The notes under the pieces were generated by a model, which saw only the letters and a program-made list of their open reading frames with translations, was not told where the DNA came from and made no database searches. The position numbers and the translations under genes are program-made. A DNA stretch of 64,000 bases, taken from positions 372,001 to 436,000 of the forward strand of contig CAJNOJ010000054.1 in assembly GCA_905250025.1 (NCBI GenBank), written 5' to 3'. Position 1 is the stretch's first letter. The number at the start of each line of letters is the position of its first letter. The DNA comes from Adineta ricciae (lineage: Eukaryota > Rotifera > Eurotatoria > Adinetida > Adinetidae). This document shows, piece after piece, positions 36,594 to 49,112 of this stretch.

Positions 36594-37960
36594 ATGTTGT
36601 GTACAACTCATTTACCAATGTTCCTTTTTACGCTCAGACCATCGTTGAATGCTTTATCTCGACGATTATTTTCACAAACATGTATTCTACCTTACGAAAT
36701 CGACCGATTCAATGCTGCACGAGTGCGAATATCGGATTGGCCAGATGACATAAAAATAATCAAAGCAAGTCTTTCAAGTAGTTCATCTTTTAAAGAGATA
36801 TTATCTTTCGTAATTGAACGATTAACTTGTAGAGTCACTTGAACAATGGCGAAAAGATAACCGGACATCGGTTTGGCTTTGGATTCCAATTGAGAAAGCA
36901 CATGTGATACCAATTGCCGCTGAGTTAGGTAAAACAATGTCTGTGTTATCATGAATGATCTCTCCGTGCTTTTGACAAGGTTTTACTTATCATAATGCAG
37001 AAGAAAGAATAGCTGTGCTCAATCAATGGTTGCTGCCAACAAAATCTATGATACCACGATTTGCTACGTAGGTAGAATTTAATCACCAGATTTTATCGAT
37101 TTCTTATCGAATTCGAATATGTTTTAGACACCAAGGTATAGATGTCATGAGATTGATTGATGTCGACAATGTTTGAAATTGTGATTTAGTGGGAGTTGGC
37201 GGCGCAGTTCTTCGGGAGAAAACTAATGAGTTACTGATCATCAAAGAACGAATTCGAAATCTGGAGTTTTGGAAGGTAAAATAAGTATATTCCTCTACTG
37301 AATAAAAACTTCTCGTGTAATGCGTTTTTAGCTGCCTGGAGGTATAGAATTCAGTTACCATTGACGGTAATAGTAATCATATGGATATGTTATTCTAGGA
37401 GCGGTGGAACTTTCAGAAGATATTGGTGAGTTGAAAAAGATGATTTTATCTAGAAGACATTTGTGTCGTATAGCTGATGGTGCGATGCGTGAAGTATTTG
37501 AAGAAACTGGAATAAGATCAAGTTTGTATTTGGAAAGTATTAACTATTCTAGTAAAAAAAAAACGATATTTAATTGATTAGAATTTGAATCAATTATCGC
37601 ACTTCGGCAGTCGCACAATCATCCAGGTTTGCTCTACTTTAGACGACAACACTCATTATTGATTGTCGAATGCTTTCAGGTGGACATGGTCGTTCGGATA
37701 TATACTTTGTTTGTCGTTTATCTGCGCTGACAGATGAGATCAAAATGGATCCAACTGAAGTTCTCGATTGCAAATGGGTACAAATTGAGGAAGCAACGAA
37801 GTCTTCCAATCCGCTTTTACGACGTATTGCACAACAGTTAGCATTCGGTTTGAAGAATGGCTTCAAAGAATCGATCGACTTTTCAATCGATCGAATTCCA
37901 TCGATTGTGACTGGAAAATCTTTTGACTTTTTTACTCGTTCAATTAAAAATAGTCAATAA
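36594..37960 (+). CDS. NUDT6: Nudix hydrolase, NUDT6 type
   Basis: Eight or nine short exons. The start is ATG 36594, with an alternative Met at 36618. The protein has the NUDT6 N-terminal region (ARVRISDWPDDIKIIKASLS, EQWRKDNRTSVWLWIPIEKA), then VGVGGAVLREKTNELLIIKE and FWKLPGG. A complete Nudix box follows: GAVELSEDIADGAMREVFEE then TGI, meeting GX5EX7REUXEEXGU. The end, RIPSIVTGKSFDFF, matches the family C-terminus. Nudix enzymes hydrolyse nucleoside diphosphate derivatives using Mg ions bound by the box glutamates; the NUDT6 substrate is not settled. The Arg- and Phe-rich, acid-poor N-terminus (FTLRPSLNALSRRLFS) could target mitochondria. A 55-bp intron at 36778-36832 removes an apparent frameshift. 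Confidence 0.85.
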
Positions 37961-38013
37961 TGTATTCGAGATTTTGCATTCTCTTTTGTTTCTTTTTCAG
38001 ATAATCTAAAACT
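37961..38013 (+). promoter_or_regulatory. Probable trans-splice acceptor, NUDT6 / AKAP17A
   Basis: Only 53 bp separate the NUDT6 stop from the AKAP17A ATG. They contain a strong pyrimidine tract (TTCTCTTTTGTTTCTTTTTC) ending in AG at 37999-38000. This is too short for an ordinary terminator plus promoter, so a shared transcript split by spliced-leader addition is likely. Confidence 0.55.
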
Positions 38014-39861
38014 ATGTCAAATATCTCCCAGTCCAAAGATCTGAGTGAACGAGTAGCACTATGCGAACCACTGGTGAGTTTATGTTTTTCTTTTCCTATG
38101 AAAATAATACATTCGTCCTGATCTTTTTAGCGTATGTATTTAAAACCAATAGCACGTATCAACATTACCGTGCCTATTCCGCCATCGATGCGTGTCACTG
38201 GTGCACAAATACCATCGTGGGAAATAATGGACAAAATTCGAGAATTGATTCTACCGGATGAATTTGTTTTTCTACGTTTATTGAAAAATACTGGAGAGTT
38301 ATTTCGTTTCGAAGGTGAATTAGAATCAAAAGCGATTGCTCGCAGTTGTTTAACACGTTTGGATAATACATTGATACGATTGGAAACATCGGGCAATGAA
38401 TTTCGTTTACGTGCAGCCGAAGCGAAGTTGCCCTATCCAACCCGAACGGAATGGGAAACGTTTTTCCGAGAAACCAAAGGAATGAATGAAACTAAACCTG
38501 GTGAACGTGCAGACACGATTCACATCGAAGGTTTACCGATACGATGGTTTCAAGTAACTTTCAATTAGGAAATAATCTGACACCGAACACTTTCATACTT
38601 TATTTCTAGGCGAAACAAAATCCATTACAAGCTGCTCAAGCAGCTGCTGCAGCTATTGGTCCTAGTGGTTTACCTGTATCATCAGCAACTTCTAACACAG
38701 ATGACAAGGAGAACAAACCATCCATTGAAATTTTGCAACAAGTATTTTCCGCCTTTGGCGAAATTCGTTGCTGTGATCTTCCATGTCTTGATCCATATCG
38801 TACTGTCAATGGTACTTTAGGTACTAATGTTCCCGTTCAACAGGTTACAACATTTGATGCATATATTCAATACAGTGAATATATCGGATTTGTTAAAGCA
38901 ATGGATGCTTGTCGAAATATGAAATTAATGATTACCGATGAAACAAATACAGCGTATTCAGCAAATATTAAAGTATGAGAAGAATCTGAATGAAGATACG
39001 CGAATATTGTTGTTTATTGATTTGCAGGTCGATTTTGATCGTACAAGACATTTGTCGGATCGGATGATTAAAAAGCGTCGTATTGAGCAAATGAAAGCTA
39101 CGGAATTAAATAAATTGAAACAAGCAGATACTCAAAGACTGCGTGACGAAGACGAACGTCGGAAAGAAATTGAACGGTAATATCTGAATGAAAATACTGA
39201 AAATGTAATATCGTTGTGTTTTCTTTTAGTTTAAGAATTGAATTACAGGATGCCGAAGCTGAAGATGTGGCTGGAAGTAAAGATGTAACAAAGGATAATC
39301 GTCGTCGACAACGGTAAATAAACGAATTTGATAGGTCAAATTTTCCAGAGTTATTCTACCTTTTTAGAGAAGAAAAACGACGATTAAAACGTTTAGAAAG
39401 TAAACGTTTACATGAAGAGAAGACTCTGGCAATGAAGATCGCCTTAGAAGAACGAAAAATGCTAATCGCTCATCGAAAATTGGAATCAATGAGATTACTC
39501 GAAGAACTATTCAATCGTGTCAAAGTAATTCCCGCAATTTCCTCTATCTAAACTTTCTTTCTCGATCTCTTAGGTGCAAATTGCTCAAGAAGAATTAAGC
39601 AAAAAAGAACGTGAACTTCAAGAACAACGTTTACGCGGCATGGACATCGATACTACAAATCTGAACACACCTCCGCCATTTATGCCTACCCAACCGTCAA
39701 CATCAACTGCAAAAGAATATAAATCCTTGAACACAAGTAACAACAAAGATATGATTGAAGCGCAATTGAATGAATTACGTAAAGAATTTTATCAAAAAGA
39801 TGAAACCATTGATGATATTCTTCGAAAACGAACAACAATTAACGAACGAAAAGTGTTTTGA
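38014..39861 (+). CDS. AKAP17A: A-kinase anchor protein 17A (XE7/SFRS17A)
   Basis: Seven or so exons from ATG 38014. Landmarks shared with the human protein are MYLKPIARINITVPIPPS, IPSWEIMDKIRELI, FRFEGELESKAIARS, PTRTEWETFFRETKGMNETK then PGERADTIHIEGLPIRWF, VFSAFGEIRCCDLPCLDPYR, and YIGFVKAMDACRNMKLM. A long Arg/Lys/Glu coiled coil (KKRRIEQMKATELNKLKQ) ends the protein, replacing the RS-rich tail of vertebrates. An Ala-rich insert (QAAQAAAAAIG) lies before the RRM-like segment. The family anchors protein kinase A at splicing speckles and influences splice-site choice. The stop is at 39861 and AATAAA at 39899-39904. The gene is convergent with the EF-hand gene, 66 bp away. Confidence 0.85.
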
Positions 39862-39927
39862 TGTTGTACAATAAGCTGAACTTGATTTATGTATGTTAAA
39901 TAAAATGTGATCGAAACAAGTGAATTT

Positions 39928-40741
39928 CTATTTGTTTGCATGCAGTTGTAAAAGAAGTCGTTTGAATTCATCACGACTTATTCGTCCGTCATGATTCGTG
40001 TCAGCTGTTTGCATCATTTCTTCGAGAAGATCGTCGTCGATATGCTCACCGAGATTATGCATGGTTTCACGAATTTCATGTCGAGAAATATAATTATCTT
40101 GATTCCGATCAAAAAGAACGAAAATTGAGTCTAATTTTTCTTCAAATGTCGCTCGATGAAAGCATTTTTCGTGAGCTAACAGAATAGTTTTATAAACTTG
40201 AAATTCTTCCCGTGAGATACGTTGATCACGATTATGATCAAGTTCTTCGAATATCCGCAGCATAATTTCATTCGAATCGTATATATGAGAAAAATTCCTT
40301 TGGAAAAACGAACAATCAGTCGCTTTCCGATACGCATGAATAAATATAAAAAAGTACTCGACAAAGTCACGAGCAATTTGACCGCTGAAAGAAAAAGTCG
40401 TTTTTCTACAATTACGCACTTTAAGACTGATTGCATATCCGCTATTGATACATAACCATCTGCATCGATATCTAATGCTTGAAATTCACGATCGATAATT
40501 CGTTGCCATTCGATGGATGTTTCTCTGATGGATATTTATATTCTGATGAGGTTAACAAAGAGAAATATTTGGAATTACTGTGTTGGCAAACTATCGTCAT
40601 CGTTTTTCGTTCGATTTTTCAATATCGGACACGTTTCATGACTCTTAGTAGTTGTGATCGAGTTTTGAGCAAACAAATTCGCTGTTCTATCGAGCTTTTT
40701 ATTCGAATTTTTCGATCCTCGATTAGACATACATCGAGCAT
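39928..40741 (-). CDS. EF-hand calcium-binding protein
   Basis: The main exon (39928 to about 40407) reads FVEYFFIFIHAYRK and then three EF-hand loops: DHNRDQRISREEF, DRNQDNYISRHEI and DTNHDGRISRDEF. It ends at TAG 39928. An upstream exon around 40410-40500 adds a fourth loop, DIDADGYVSIADM. The DxDxDG and NxDNY patterns keep the Ca-coordinating residues at positions 1, 3, 5 and 12. A possible first exon starts at ATG 40741 (MLDVCLIEDRKIRIK), but its join to the next exon is not resolved. The intron at about 40408-40442 would be only about 35 bp. The protein is calmodulin-like in layout, but the order and spacing do not let me name it. Confidence 0.7.
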
Positions 40742-40877
40742 GTCAATATGCGTAACATAAAACCAACAAATAACTATTCAGTATATATATATATATACAC
40801 GCAGGACAATGATCTCATCGATATAAAAAAAGCGCTAATTCGCAAGAAAACGTCAAACGAAAAGCAAAACAAAGTTG

Positions 40878-43730
40878 CTATTTGTGATGGCGAGATTTGA
40901 ATAAGAGAATTAAATAACTTAACAGTCGAAGACCAATCCATAAAACAGTGATTAAACCAATATCTCGACCGAAGTTTGACTAGAAGAAACAGAATGAAAT
41001 GAAGCATTGAAGAATATTCATCATTCACCTTATCAAAAGCAACTAATTCGATAATTTCGTCTCCGTTATGATAACATGGTAGTCCTGGATCAAGATTTTC
41101 ACATGGTAAATTATCTACATCTTCCCATTGATTGATAATCAATGCTTCATTTGAATAGTAAAACCAGCTAAGGTATTTGATCCATTTCAGCCACTCTTGA
41201 CCCGATCTAAATGATAGAAGTCAATTAAAGCATCGAAAAAAGTCGTCGAGACATACTGATTGTTTAGAAAGAACCCACCGAAGATCATTAGAGGTAGTAG
41301 GATGGGTATTTGAATTGCTTGTGCTTGTTCCGCTGTATTAGCGACGACAGATAAAACGGAACCAAGACCCAGCGACGCAAAACTTGTTAGAATTATAATT
41401 CCAGTGAAAATAAAAAACCGCTTGGCAGTTCCATACAAATTCGTCATCCAATAGGTGATTGCTAATTGAAGGAGTGTTGTAACTGCAAACAACGGAAGCT
41501 ATACAACCAAATGTGTGTACGTTTCTGACATCAGTCTGACATTTTCAACTTACTTCAGAAATAAATTTTGCAAGATAATAAGGCGTGACACGATAAACAG
41601 CATCATCATATTCTTTATAGAATATCGGAAACTCTTTCGTATAACTCTAGAAATCAAAGTAGATATTTTCGCATTCGTAATGGTAGGAAATGATAAATTA
41701 TTTACTTGTACGACCGCAAAGATATTTGAAAATGATGTATTGATGATAATCAAGAAAATTAATGAGTTGATATTTTGTACGGCTGTTTGATCGTAAGTCA
41801 GACGAAAGTAGAGAAGGCCAATAAGTACACCGAGAAACTAGAGAAGAGCATTTGAATGAGTATTATCGAAAGGAAGGTTATTGAGTACGTACGATTGCAA
41901 GAAAAACGCGAAGCCGAGTTTCAAACGGATTTTTAAGGGTATCGACAAAATTTCGCCAAAGTAGCCAACGAAATTGAACAAGACTGCTTGTTTTATATCG
42001 TGATTTATTCGTATTTTGGACATCAATGTCATCTGCTTGAACATTTTTCTTCTTTGAAGACCATGGTCGAAATAATCTCGAAAAAAAATCAAGTTCGTTG
42101 TCTTCCGAATGTGCAGAATGCAATGAGATAATTTCCGAGATGTAACGAGAGTATTGTGGTGATTTCTCATAACCATTACAGATACGCTGAAATGATACAG
42201 AACGAGTTTCACAGATGGATTCTACCAGGGAGATTTACCTCGATTTGAGCGAGATTTTCTTCACGTGTCTTTGGGTAGATTGCCAGTTGTTGAATATAGA
42301 AATCAGCTGGATTGTAATTTCTTGGAATTTCCAAATTGAACCTAATACAAAACTCGTCAGAGAGTCTTCTTCGACGATGGCAAACCCTCACCCTCGAAAA
42401 AATGCTGGTGCTTTTTCAAGCGAACCAAAATATGCGACTCGACCTTCAGCTAGTAAATATAATCTATCAACAAATCGATATAGAATTTCAGAACTAGCAA
42501 AAAAAGAAAGATTGCTGACATTACCTGTCAAAAAGAAAGAATATTTCGGATGATGGTTGATGAATTGTACAAATGACTGTTTTGCCTTGATCAGTAAGTT
42601 TTCGCATAGCTTGTACAAGAATAAATGCCATAGAAGAATCTAAACCTGATGTTGGTTCGTCACAGAAAAGTACCGGAGGATCACTGAGAATCTATAAAAT
42701 TCAATGTAGTTGCAAATCTTTTAAATGAATATCGAAATGAGTATTTACTTCAGTAGCAAATGTTAAACGACGCTTTTCTCCTCCGGATAGACCTTTAACA
42801 AGTCCAGTGATACCAATTGTTGTATTTTCAGTTTTGGTTAAATTCAGCTAAATTTTCAACAATTGAACAATGAAGAATAGAAACTATACGTGATACATAC
42901 AAAGTGTAACACTTCCGTAACACGATTTTCTCGTTCATCTTTAGTAAATTCTTTTCCTAGACGAAGCATCGACTAAAGGAAAACACGAAAACATCTTCAA
43001 AAGTGTTATATTTTCGTATACGTACATGAAATCGGAGATGTTCTCGAACTGTTAATGTTCCAATGAATAATTCTTCTTGTTGAACGAAGCCCGACACACC
43101 AGAAATATCTTTTTTCATATGTCGACCATTTATTCGAACATCTGCATTGATTTTTAATTGGCCCGATCGACGATGAGTGATAATATTCAGAAGTGTTGTT
43201 TTACCAGCACCACTAAATGAAAATAAATGTAAAATTTTTCAAACTGATACGCAACATACCTAGCACCCATAATTGCACACATTTCACCTGACTTAACAAT
43301 ACCATTAACGCCTTTTAGCAACATTTTCGGTCCTTCAATTTCTTTACCCAATAATTTTTTGATGTTCCGTGCGATAAAATTCTGCTTTGGGGGTGCTTCC
43401 GCTCGAACGTCGTACCATGAGACTGTAACAGGTGGATTTTCTTTCAACGGTGATAGACCAGGACCAATATTTTGCAAGAATTCTGGTAACTCAGGTTTAA
43501 CAAAATCGCCATTGCCTGCTGATCGTGTTGGACGCAATTTCGACTCGAAAATGTTACTGTACGATGGTGGTGGTTGTTCTGAATTCTAGAAAGAACGCTA
43601 TCCAATGTCAATTTATTCAATAAAATATGATTCATACGTTGATTTTGTTGCCAGAATTGTATTTATGTGGATTTCTCATGTTTATAGCAACTTCTTGCTC
43701 TCGGTTACGTTGTCTTCGTGTCGACAGCAT
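40878..43730 (-). CDS. ABC transporter subfamily G half-transporter
   Basis: About 14 exons from ATG 43730 ([20 protein letters not shown]) to TAG 40878. The ATP-binding half comes first: Walker [11 protein letters not shown] (split after GA by an intron near 43210-43260), signature [11 protein letters not shown], Walker [13 protein letters not shown], and the H-loop in CTIHHPSE. The membrane half follows: [17 protein letters not shown], then helices such as [35 protein letters not shown] and [17 protein letters not shown]. It ends [23 protein letters not shown] before TMD identifies ABCG (white/ABCG2 type), which works as a dimer exporting lipids, sterols or pigments. Upstream of the [13 protein letters not shown] is the typical first strand. 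The substrate cannot be told from sequence. Confidence 0.88.
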
Positions 43731-45582
43731 TGCGGCGGCTATTCCCTTGCAGTATTTTCAAGTGAAATATTCACTAATTTGTTTCATACGATACTTTATA
43801 TATCCTTAGACGCATCATGAAAAAAGTGTCAGTCAAGCGACACAAAGAAGGAAAATATTTTCGCTGACTGACACTACGTATACTTTTTTATGTCGAAGTA
43901 CGACACTTAAGGATGAATACACGCAACCTTTTCGTACGAAGGGTTTATGAAATATTACCGAAGGACGGTTACATCACGAATTATATTATTGAAAAAACAT
44001 TTTCTTTCTCCAAATACAATTAAATCAATAACAAAACGAAATCACATTTTTTCATCGTATGGCAATGTGTGTTTTCGTGGCGAACCAGAGGTACATTGTG
44101 CATTTGTCATTAATTATCTGTGAAAATAAATCATTTTTGTAAAACTAACGCAATGAAAATTATTTTCTTTTTCTATTAAGAAATTTTTCGTGTGTGATTA
44201 AATAGTTTATCAAAATAGGTGTCGACGCATCTGACCTTTCTATCAGAAGAAGAAAACATAGCGTAACGAATGAAATCTTCAAGTGTTTCAAACATACAGA
44301 AATTTGTGGAATATCTGATCCAATAAAGAAATAATTAGAAAACGCGCACACTTTAACGTGTTTTCGTTCGGTGAGTATGTTCGATCACAAAAAAATAAAA
44401 TGCAATTAAACACCTTTTCCCTTTCTGGTTCGAGCAGCTTTTCTCAAAACACATCAGGATTGATTTTTGATGAATTATAACGTAAATTTCATCGTTAACA
44501 ACTTGTCTGCTATTGACTTATCCTCTCAGTGAAATAACCTTCAAATTACCTAAGATTTTAATCTTCAGCTCGATCGATTTACCATCTACGCTTGACTTTT
44601 GCCTTGCCCTTAAGCTCTCACATCAGATCATATAACAGCATTTCATTCTTTTTACTTTTCTTTTCGTCTTTATTCAATACATTGTATTCTCATAGAGACG
44701 AGATATCGACAATTAGTGTCTATTCATTTTCAGATAGATTTAGTAACCAAAACAGATTAGTCCTCGAGATGATGATTAGATAATATGTTGCTCTAGCCAG
44801 TCAATCTGACAGAGACATTTAATTATTCTCAGAATTAATCATATTTTCTGCCAATTATATGTTTTGTGTAAACATATCGAACATATGAGTCTCATCGAAT
44901 ACCATTCTCATCATTCCAACAATGGATTTCTCTTTTTTTTTCGATGAGAATTCGTCGATTGATTACACTCAAGGTTTATTAAGATCTTTCTCGAAGTTAT
45001 TCGCCCGAAGACGACATCAACAGAATAAATCTAAACAATCGTCTATGATTTCATGTTAGTACGTCTAAGGTGGTACTTGAATGATTAATGAATCGTCTGC
45101 TAACTTTATTACAACATCGGACATGTGAACTTCGACTAATGGTTATAGGTAGAATCAATCGAAATGTTTCTCATTGTTTGAGTATGTAGTCATAGTCGAG
45201 TTATAAATGAGTCCGATTCGAATAACTTCATATCCGGTGTGATGTAATCGTCGAAATTGTTTTATAAATAACCGTTCGCCTGCGAGGCTTTTTACTAAAG
45301 GAAATTACAAAACAAGGCATATGTTTTTTTTTTTGGAACAATCAATCAATCATCAACGATTACTATTCGTTGAAGTTAAAACGAGCTTTTTGTCCGAGGA
45401 AAAAACTTCGATGATCGATAATTTGTTTGTATAGAAAAGTGATGTTGATATTTGAAAGAAGAGATTTGTATGAAACAATACATATATTTAAATAAATGTT
45501 TTCTATAGACGTCCAAAGAGGAAAGAGAGAAAAGGGGGTAAGACGCAGACAACATATAAAAAGAGAGAACGAGAGCAAAATG
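43731..45582. other. Intergenic, no gene seen
   Basis: About 1.85 kb of AT-rich DNA between the ABCG start and the stop of the next minus-strand gene. Frames up to about 76 codons (for example 43605-43820 and 44592-44783) are low-complexity, Phe/Ser-rich and lack domain signals. There is a short T run near 45323-45334. I found no tRNA, repeat family or mobile element. Confidence 0.5.
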
Positions 45583-47944
45583 TTAAGTGATAGTCACAGT
45601 TAACATATTGGATGATAAGGGTAAAGAGAATTTCTTATTCGTCGGTATTGTTGAATGATATTTTCGGTTAGGTGTTGTACTGATTTTCGAAGTGGATTTG
45701 AGACTTTTACGTTTTCCGATTGAATGATGATATGGATCAGAAAAGCGAACTTTATTTGATTTCGATAATTTGATTTTCTCCTGTTGTTCATCGTCATCTG
45801 TACTTAAGATCAAATTTTGTTTGGATTTCTTTCGCTGTGATGATGTTGGACGGATTCGATGCGCTTGAGTTGCATGTTTCTCTCGATCACTTGGTTCGTC
45901 ATCAATATTATCATACAAATGTTCACTCGACGATGTCGAAGACGATTCATTAAGCTTTTCATCAACAGTAATACCGCGTAGACGTAAACGTTGTCGAAAC
46001 AATTCTTCTTGCAACTTAATCGTATGTTCGAGATTATCATGTGTTGTGTACATTGTACAAGCAGCATTCAAAACACGTTCGAGCGATTCAATCTCATCGG
46101 AATATGTACTACTAGGTAAGCTTTCAGCAGTGTTATAAGCACTTGAGCTACTTTCATTATGCTTTGTCGATGATGTCGAACAGTGATGATGGGAACAAGA
46201 TGATTTTGTAGATGATCGATCGGTTGTCGAGAGAGCAGGTGATGATAAAGATTGATTCAAAGTTGCTTGAGGTGTAGCAGATATGTATTCTGGATCTTGT
46301 TCAGATTGAAGTGTATAATATTTAGGTTGCTAAACAAGATACATTCAGTACAATCACTTTGTTTCAGAGCCATTCATACCTGTTCTTGATTTTGATTTGA
46401 TTCATGTACTTGTAATTGACTAAAACATTGTTCAATGGTGTTATCCTATGAAACACGATAAATTGATTATGAAAGAGAAAAAAACAAGAACTGCTTTATT
46501 ACATTGCGTGAACAATTGGAACAGATTGTTGCAAAATGATTTTCATCTGTTTGAGTAGAAAGATTTTGAAATGCTTTAGTTTCGTCGTTAGCCTATGAAA
46601 TGACAAAATTAATGATTAAAAAAATAAATCATATCCATCAAAATTCAAATGCCCTAGGATACACTTTTGTACAGTTTCTTTAACAATGCTTTTCGCGTAA
46701 TCATACTCTCGCACTTCTACTACTTTAATCCATCAAAGAAACCAAAAGAGCAAATGACGTCGTCGCCGTCACCGTCTGTCTTTGTTTTAGTATAGTAAAG
46801 ATTGTCTGACTGCCTGAAGGTACATTTTATATGATCCTTCATCATAAATTCTTGACGAACATATCGAAAGAATCTAATAAAATTCATGAAGAAAAAAGAA
46901 GCAATAACTTTCTGTTGTTTTTTTCTTTCATATTCAACAAGTATCTTCTTAACCGATAGACGACACAATCATTGAGATTGTTCCTTACTATGAATGAAGA
47001 GAGATTAATTATCTGATTCTATTATATTATAGTCTATAAATCATTAATGAATGTTGATCTGATCCATCGTTCAACACTCCTTTTCTGACCACCACCACCC
47101 ATTGTCAAAAGAAAACAAACTAACACGTTTATAGACACCAGACCAAACCAATTAAATCGAGGAAAGAAAAAGTGAGATGAAAATCGAATGAAGTGTGAAA
47201 ACCTTTTCATATTTTGTCATTCAATTATCACTTGACTCTGTTTGATCAAAACCAGCTCGTGTTCTTCTCTCTGGTTCAGATCAATTTACATAACGCTATC
47301 ATGTCAAAAAAGAAACGAAGATGAACGGCTCAATTGTTTGTAATCGAGTTAAAGGGCCATGTGTCTTTTTAGAGTTAAACGAACAAGCAAATGCCGATCT
47401 GATTATTATTTCAAAGTGAACAAATACACAAACATGTGCGTTTTTATAGGATGATTGACGCTTGACTGTCTGAATAATCAGCAAGAATGAGGATGTTTCG
47501 AAAAGAAGAAGAAAATTTGCTCATTTTGAAACATTTCATCGCTAAATCTGTCTGTGTTAAACAAACAGAATAGGTTAAGCTGAATCTTGAAGGATATACT
47601 CAATTAATCCTTCTAAAATATCTTGTTTATTTTCATTTGTGTTTCTTAGCGAATAAATATCACAAGTTCTCTCATGAAGATGAACGACATACCTTTCTGT
47701 GTTGTTGATGCTTGTAGATCAAGTGTGCCATCTTCTTTTTATTCTGTTGTAAATCATTATATAATATGCCAATACGTTTGAGTAATTCGCGTTCTTTTCT
47801 TTCATGTCGAAGTTTCAATTCGTCGATAATCGTTTTCAATTGTTCAATTGTTTGACATTTTTCGTCGAGAAGACGCTTTGTCGACATCAAGTCAATGCTC
47901 GATTGTTGTTTATTATAACGAGATAATGTCGGTGAACTGAACAT
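45583..47944 (-). CDS. Coiled-coil, serine-rich protein of unknown function
   Basis: Four exons in phase 0 (47693-47944, 46503-46592, 46380-46445, 45583-46329) give 385 codons. Residues about 20-75 form a coiled coil (STKRLLDEKCQTIEQLKTII, RHERKERELLKRIGILYNDL). The centre contains NLSTQTDENHFATICSNCSR, with a CxxC pair, then long Ser/Thr-rich stretches (SSTKSSCSHHHCSTSSTKHN). A second helical segment follows (SDEIESLERVLNAACTMYTT). The C-terminus is basic (KRKSLKSTSKISTTPNRKY). A scaffold or cytoskeletal role is possible, but I recognise no family. The first intron (46593-47692, about 1.1 kb) is exceptionally long for this region, where introns are about 50 bp. It could hide extra exons or regulatory sequence. 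Confidence 0.6.
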
Positions 47945-48702
47945 ATTGTCTATCTAGAAAATCGAGAAGTTGATCGATATCTTTATACCAAGAGGAAATT
48001 GACAACGGCGCCGTTTATATGAGTCTATGTATATGTTACTGAGAAGGACATCCGTCTAGTATGAAACCGGATTTACATATATACTTGAGTATCAAGTTCT
48101 CATCATTGAAACAATCTGTCTAGATATGAAATTTGTTCTATAATACGAATAGAGAAAAGAATGAAAATAAGCTAATCCGATCGATCCCATTTACTCACTC
48201 ATATACATCAAGATATGATGTTCATCTTCATTCTTTTCTTTTTTCCTTCGTCAGGAGAACAAATCTTCTTTCTCGATTGTCGATTTATGGACAAGAAAGA
48301 AAAAATATATATATCTAGGATATGAGAGAAGAGAAGAAATCGAAGGGGAAAAGCGAGACATGAGAGAAAAAGATAGAGCGAAAGACAGGAGCTTTTTCCT
48401 TCTCTAATTATATAACATTGATCTAACCTGACATACACACACAACAGTAACAACAGCATTTTCTCTATCCATCATACATTTCCTGCTTGACGTTCGTTCA
48501 TTCGTCAAGCAGATACAATCCACTAGCTGTATGCTGCTTGTGCATCTGCACACATAACCTCTTCTCTTCCTTCGTCTCAACGATTGAATGTATGCATATA
48601 CATACGGGGCAGGTTCAACAAGATTGATTTTTCTCTTCTCTCTCTCGCTCCTTCTTCTCTCATTCTTTCTTGCTCCATGGGTATATGTAAATATGTTCTT
48701 TC
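47945..48702. other. Upstream spacer ending at an assembly join
   Basis: AT-rich sequence with pyrimidine-rich stretches, upstream of the coiled-coil gene and ending at the single N at 48703. Its last 37 bp are an inverted match of 58679-58715. No gene is supported. Confidence 0.5.
48666..48702 (+). repeat. 37-bp inverted repeat flanking the ART-TPR cluster, left arm
   Basis: The 37 bases ending at the N join match the reverse complement of 58679-58715 at 35 positions, with two adjacent mismatches. The match does not extend leftward. It may be a dispersed repeat, a mobile-element end or a sign of misassembly. Confidence 0.6.
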
Positions 48703-48703
48703 N
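48703..48703. other. Assembly join (single N)
   Basis: A single N where unique sequence changes abruptly to the duplicated ART-TPR flank. The base after it matches copy 1 from about position 797. Contig order across this point is not proven by sequence. Confidence 0.8.
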
Positions 48704-49112
48704 GAACGAATGAAAACAATGACTGACGTTCTCTCTTTTGTATCTATCTATCCTGTTCGTGTTCAGTCTATTCTAGACAATGGATAGTCATCCATATAAA
48801 TATACATCGATTTTCTTCATGTTCATTCGTATCAACAGCAATCGAGGCCTCGTTCAACAACGCAAACAAGCAATCCTGTCAAATTACACGTATGTCCTCA
48901 CTTTTGATACCGAGTAATGTGTTAAACATGATTGTGTCCGTGAAGGCCTTCGATACACATACATATGTCCGTATGTATGTGTATTGCCTTTCTTGGATGG
49001 GTCTGTCCCCGCGATGTTTCATCATTACTATCTCTATACAGAGTTCTACTCTGTACGCGCGCGCGGGCGAATCATTACTTTTTATTTCAAACAAAAAAGG
49101 TACAGTAATCTT

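Noticed and set aside
36770..36840. Apparent frameshift in NUDT6
   Set aside because: A 55-bp GT-AG intron (36778-36832) restores the frame and aligns well with the family.
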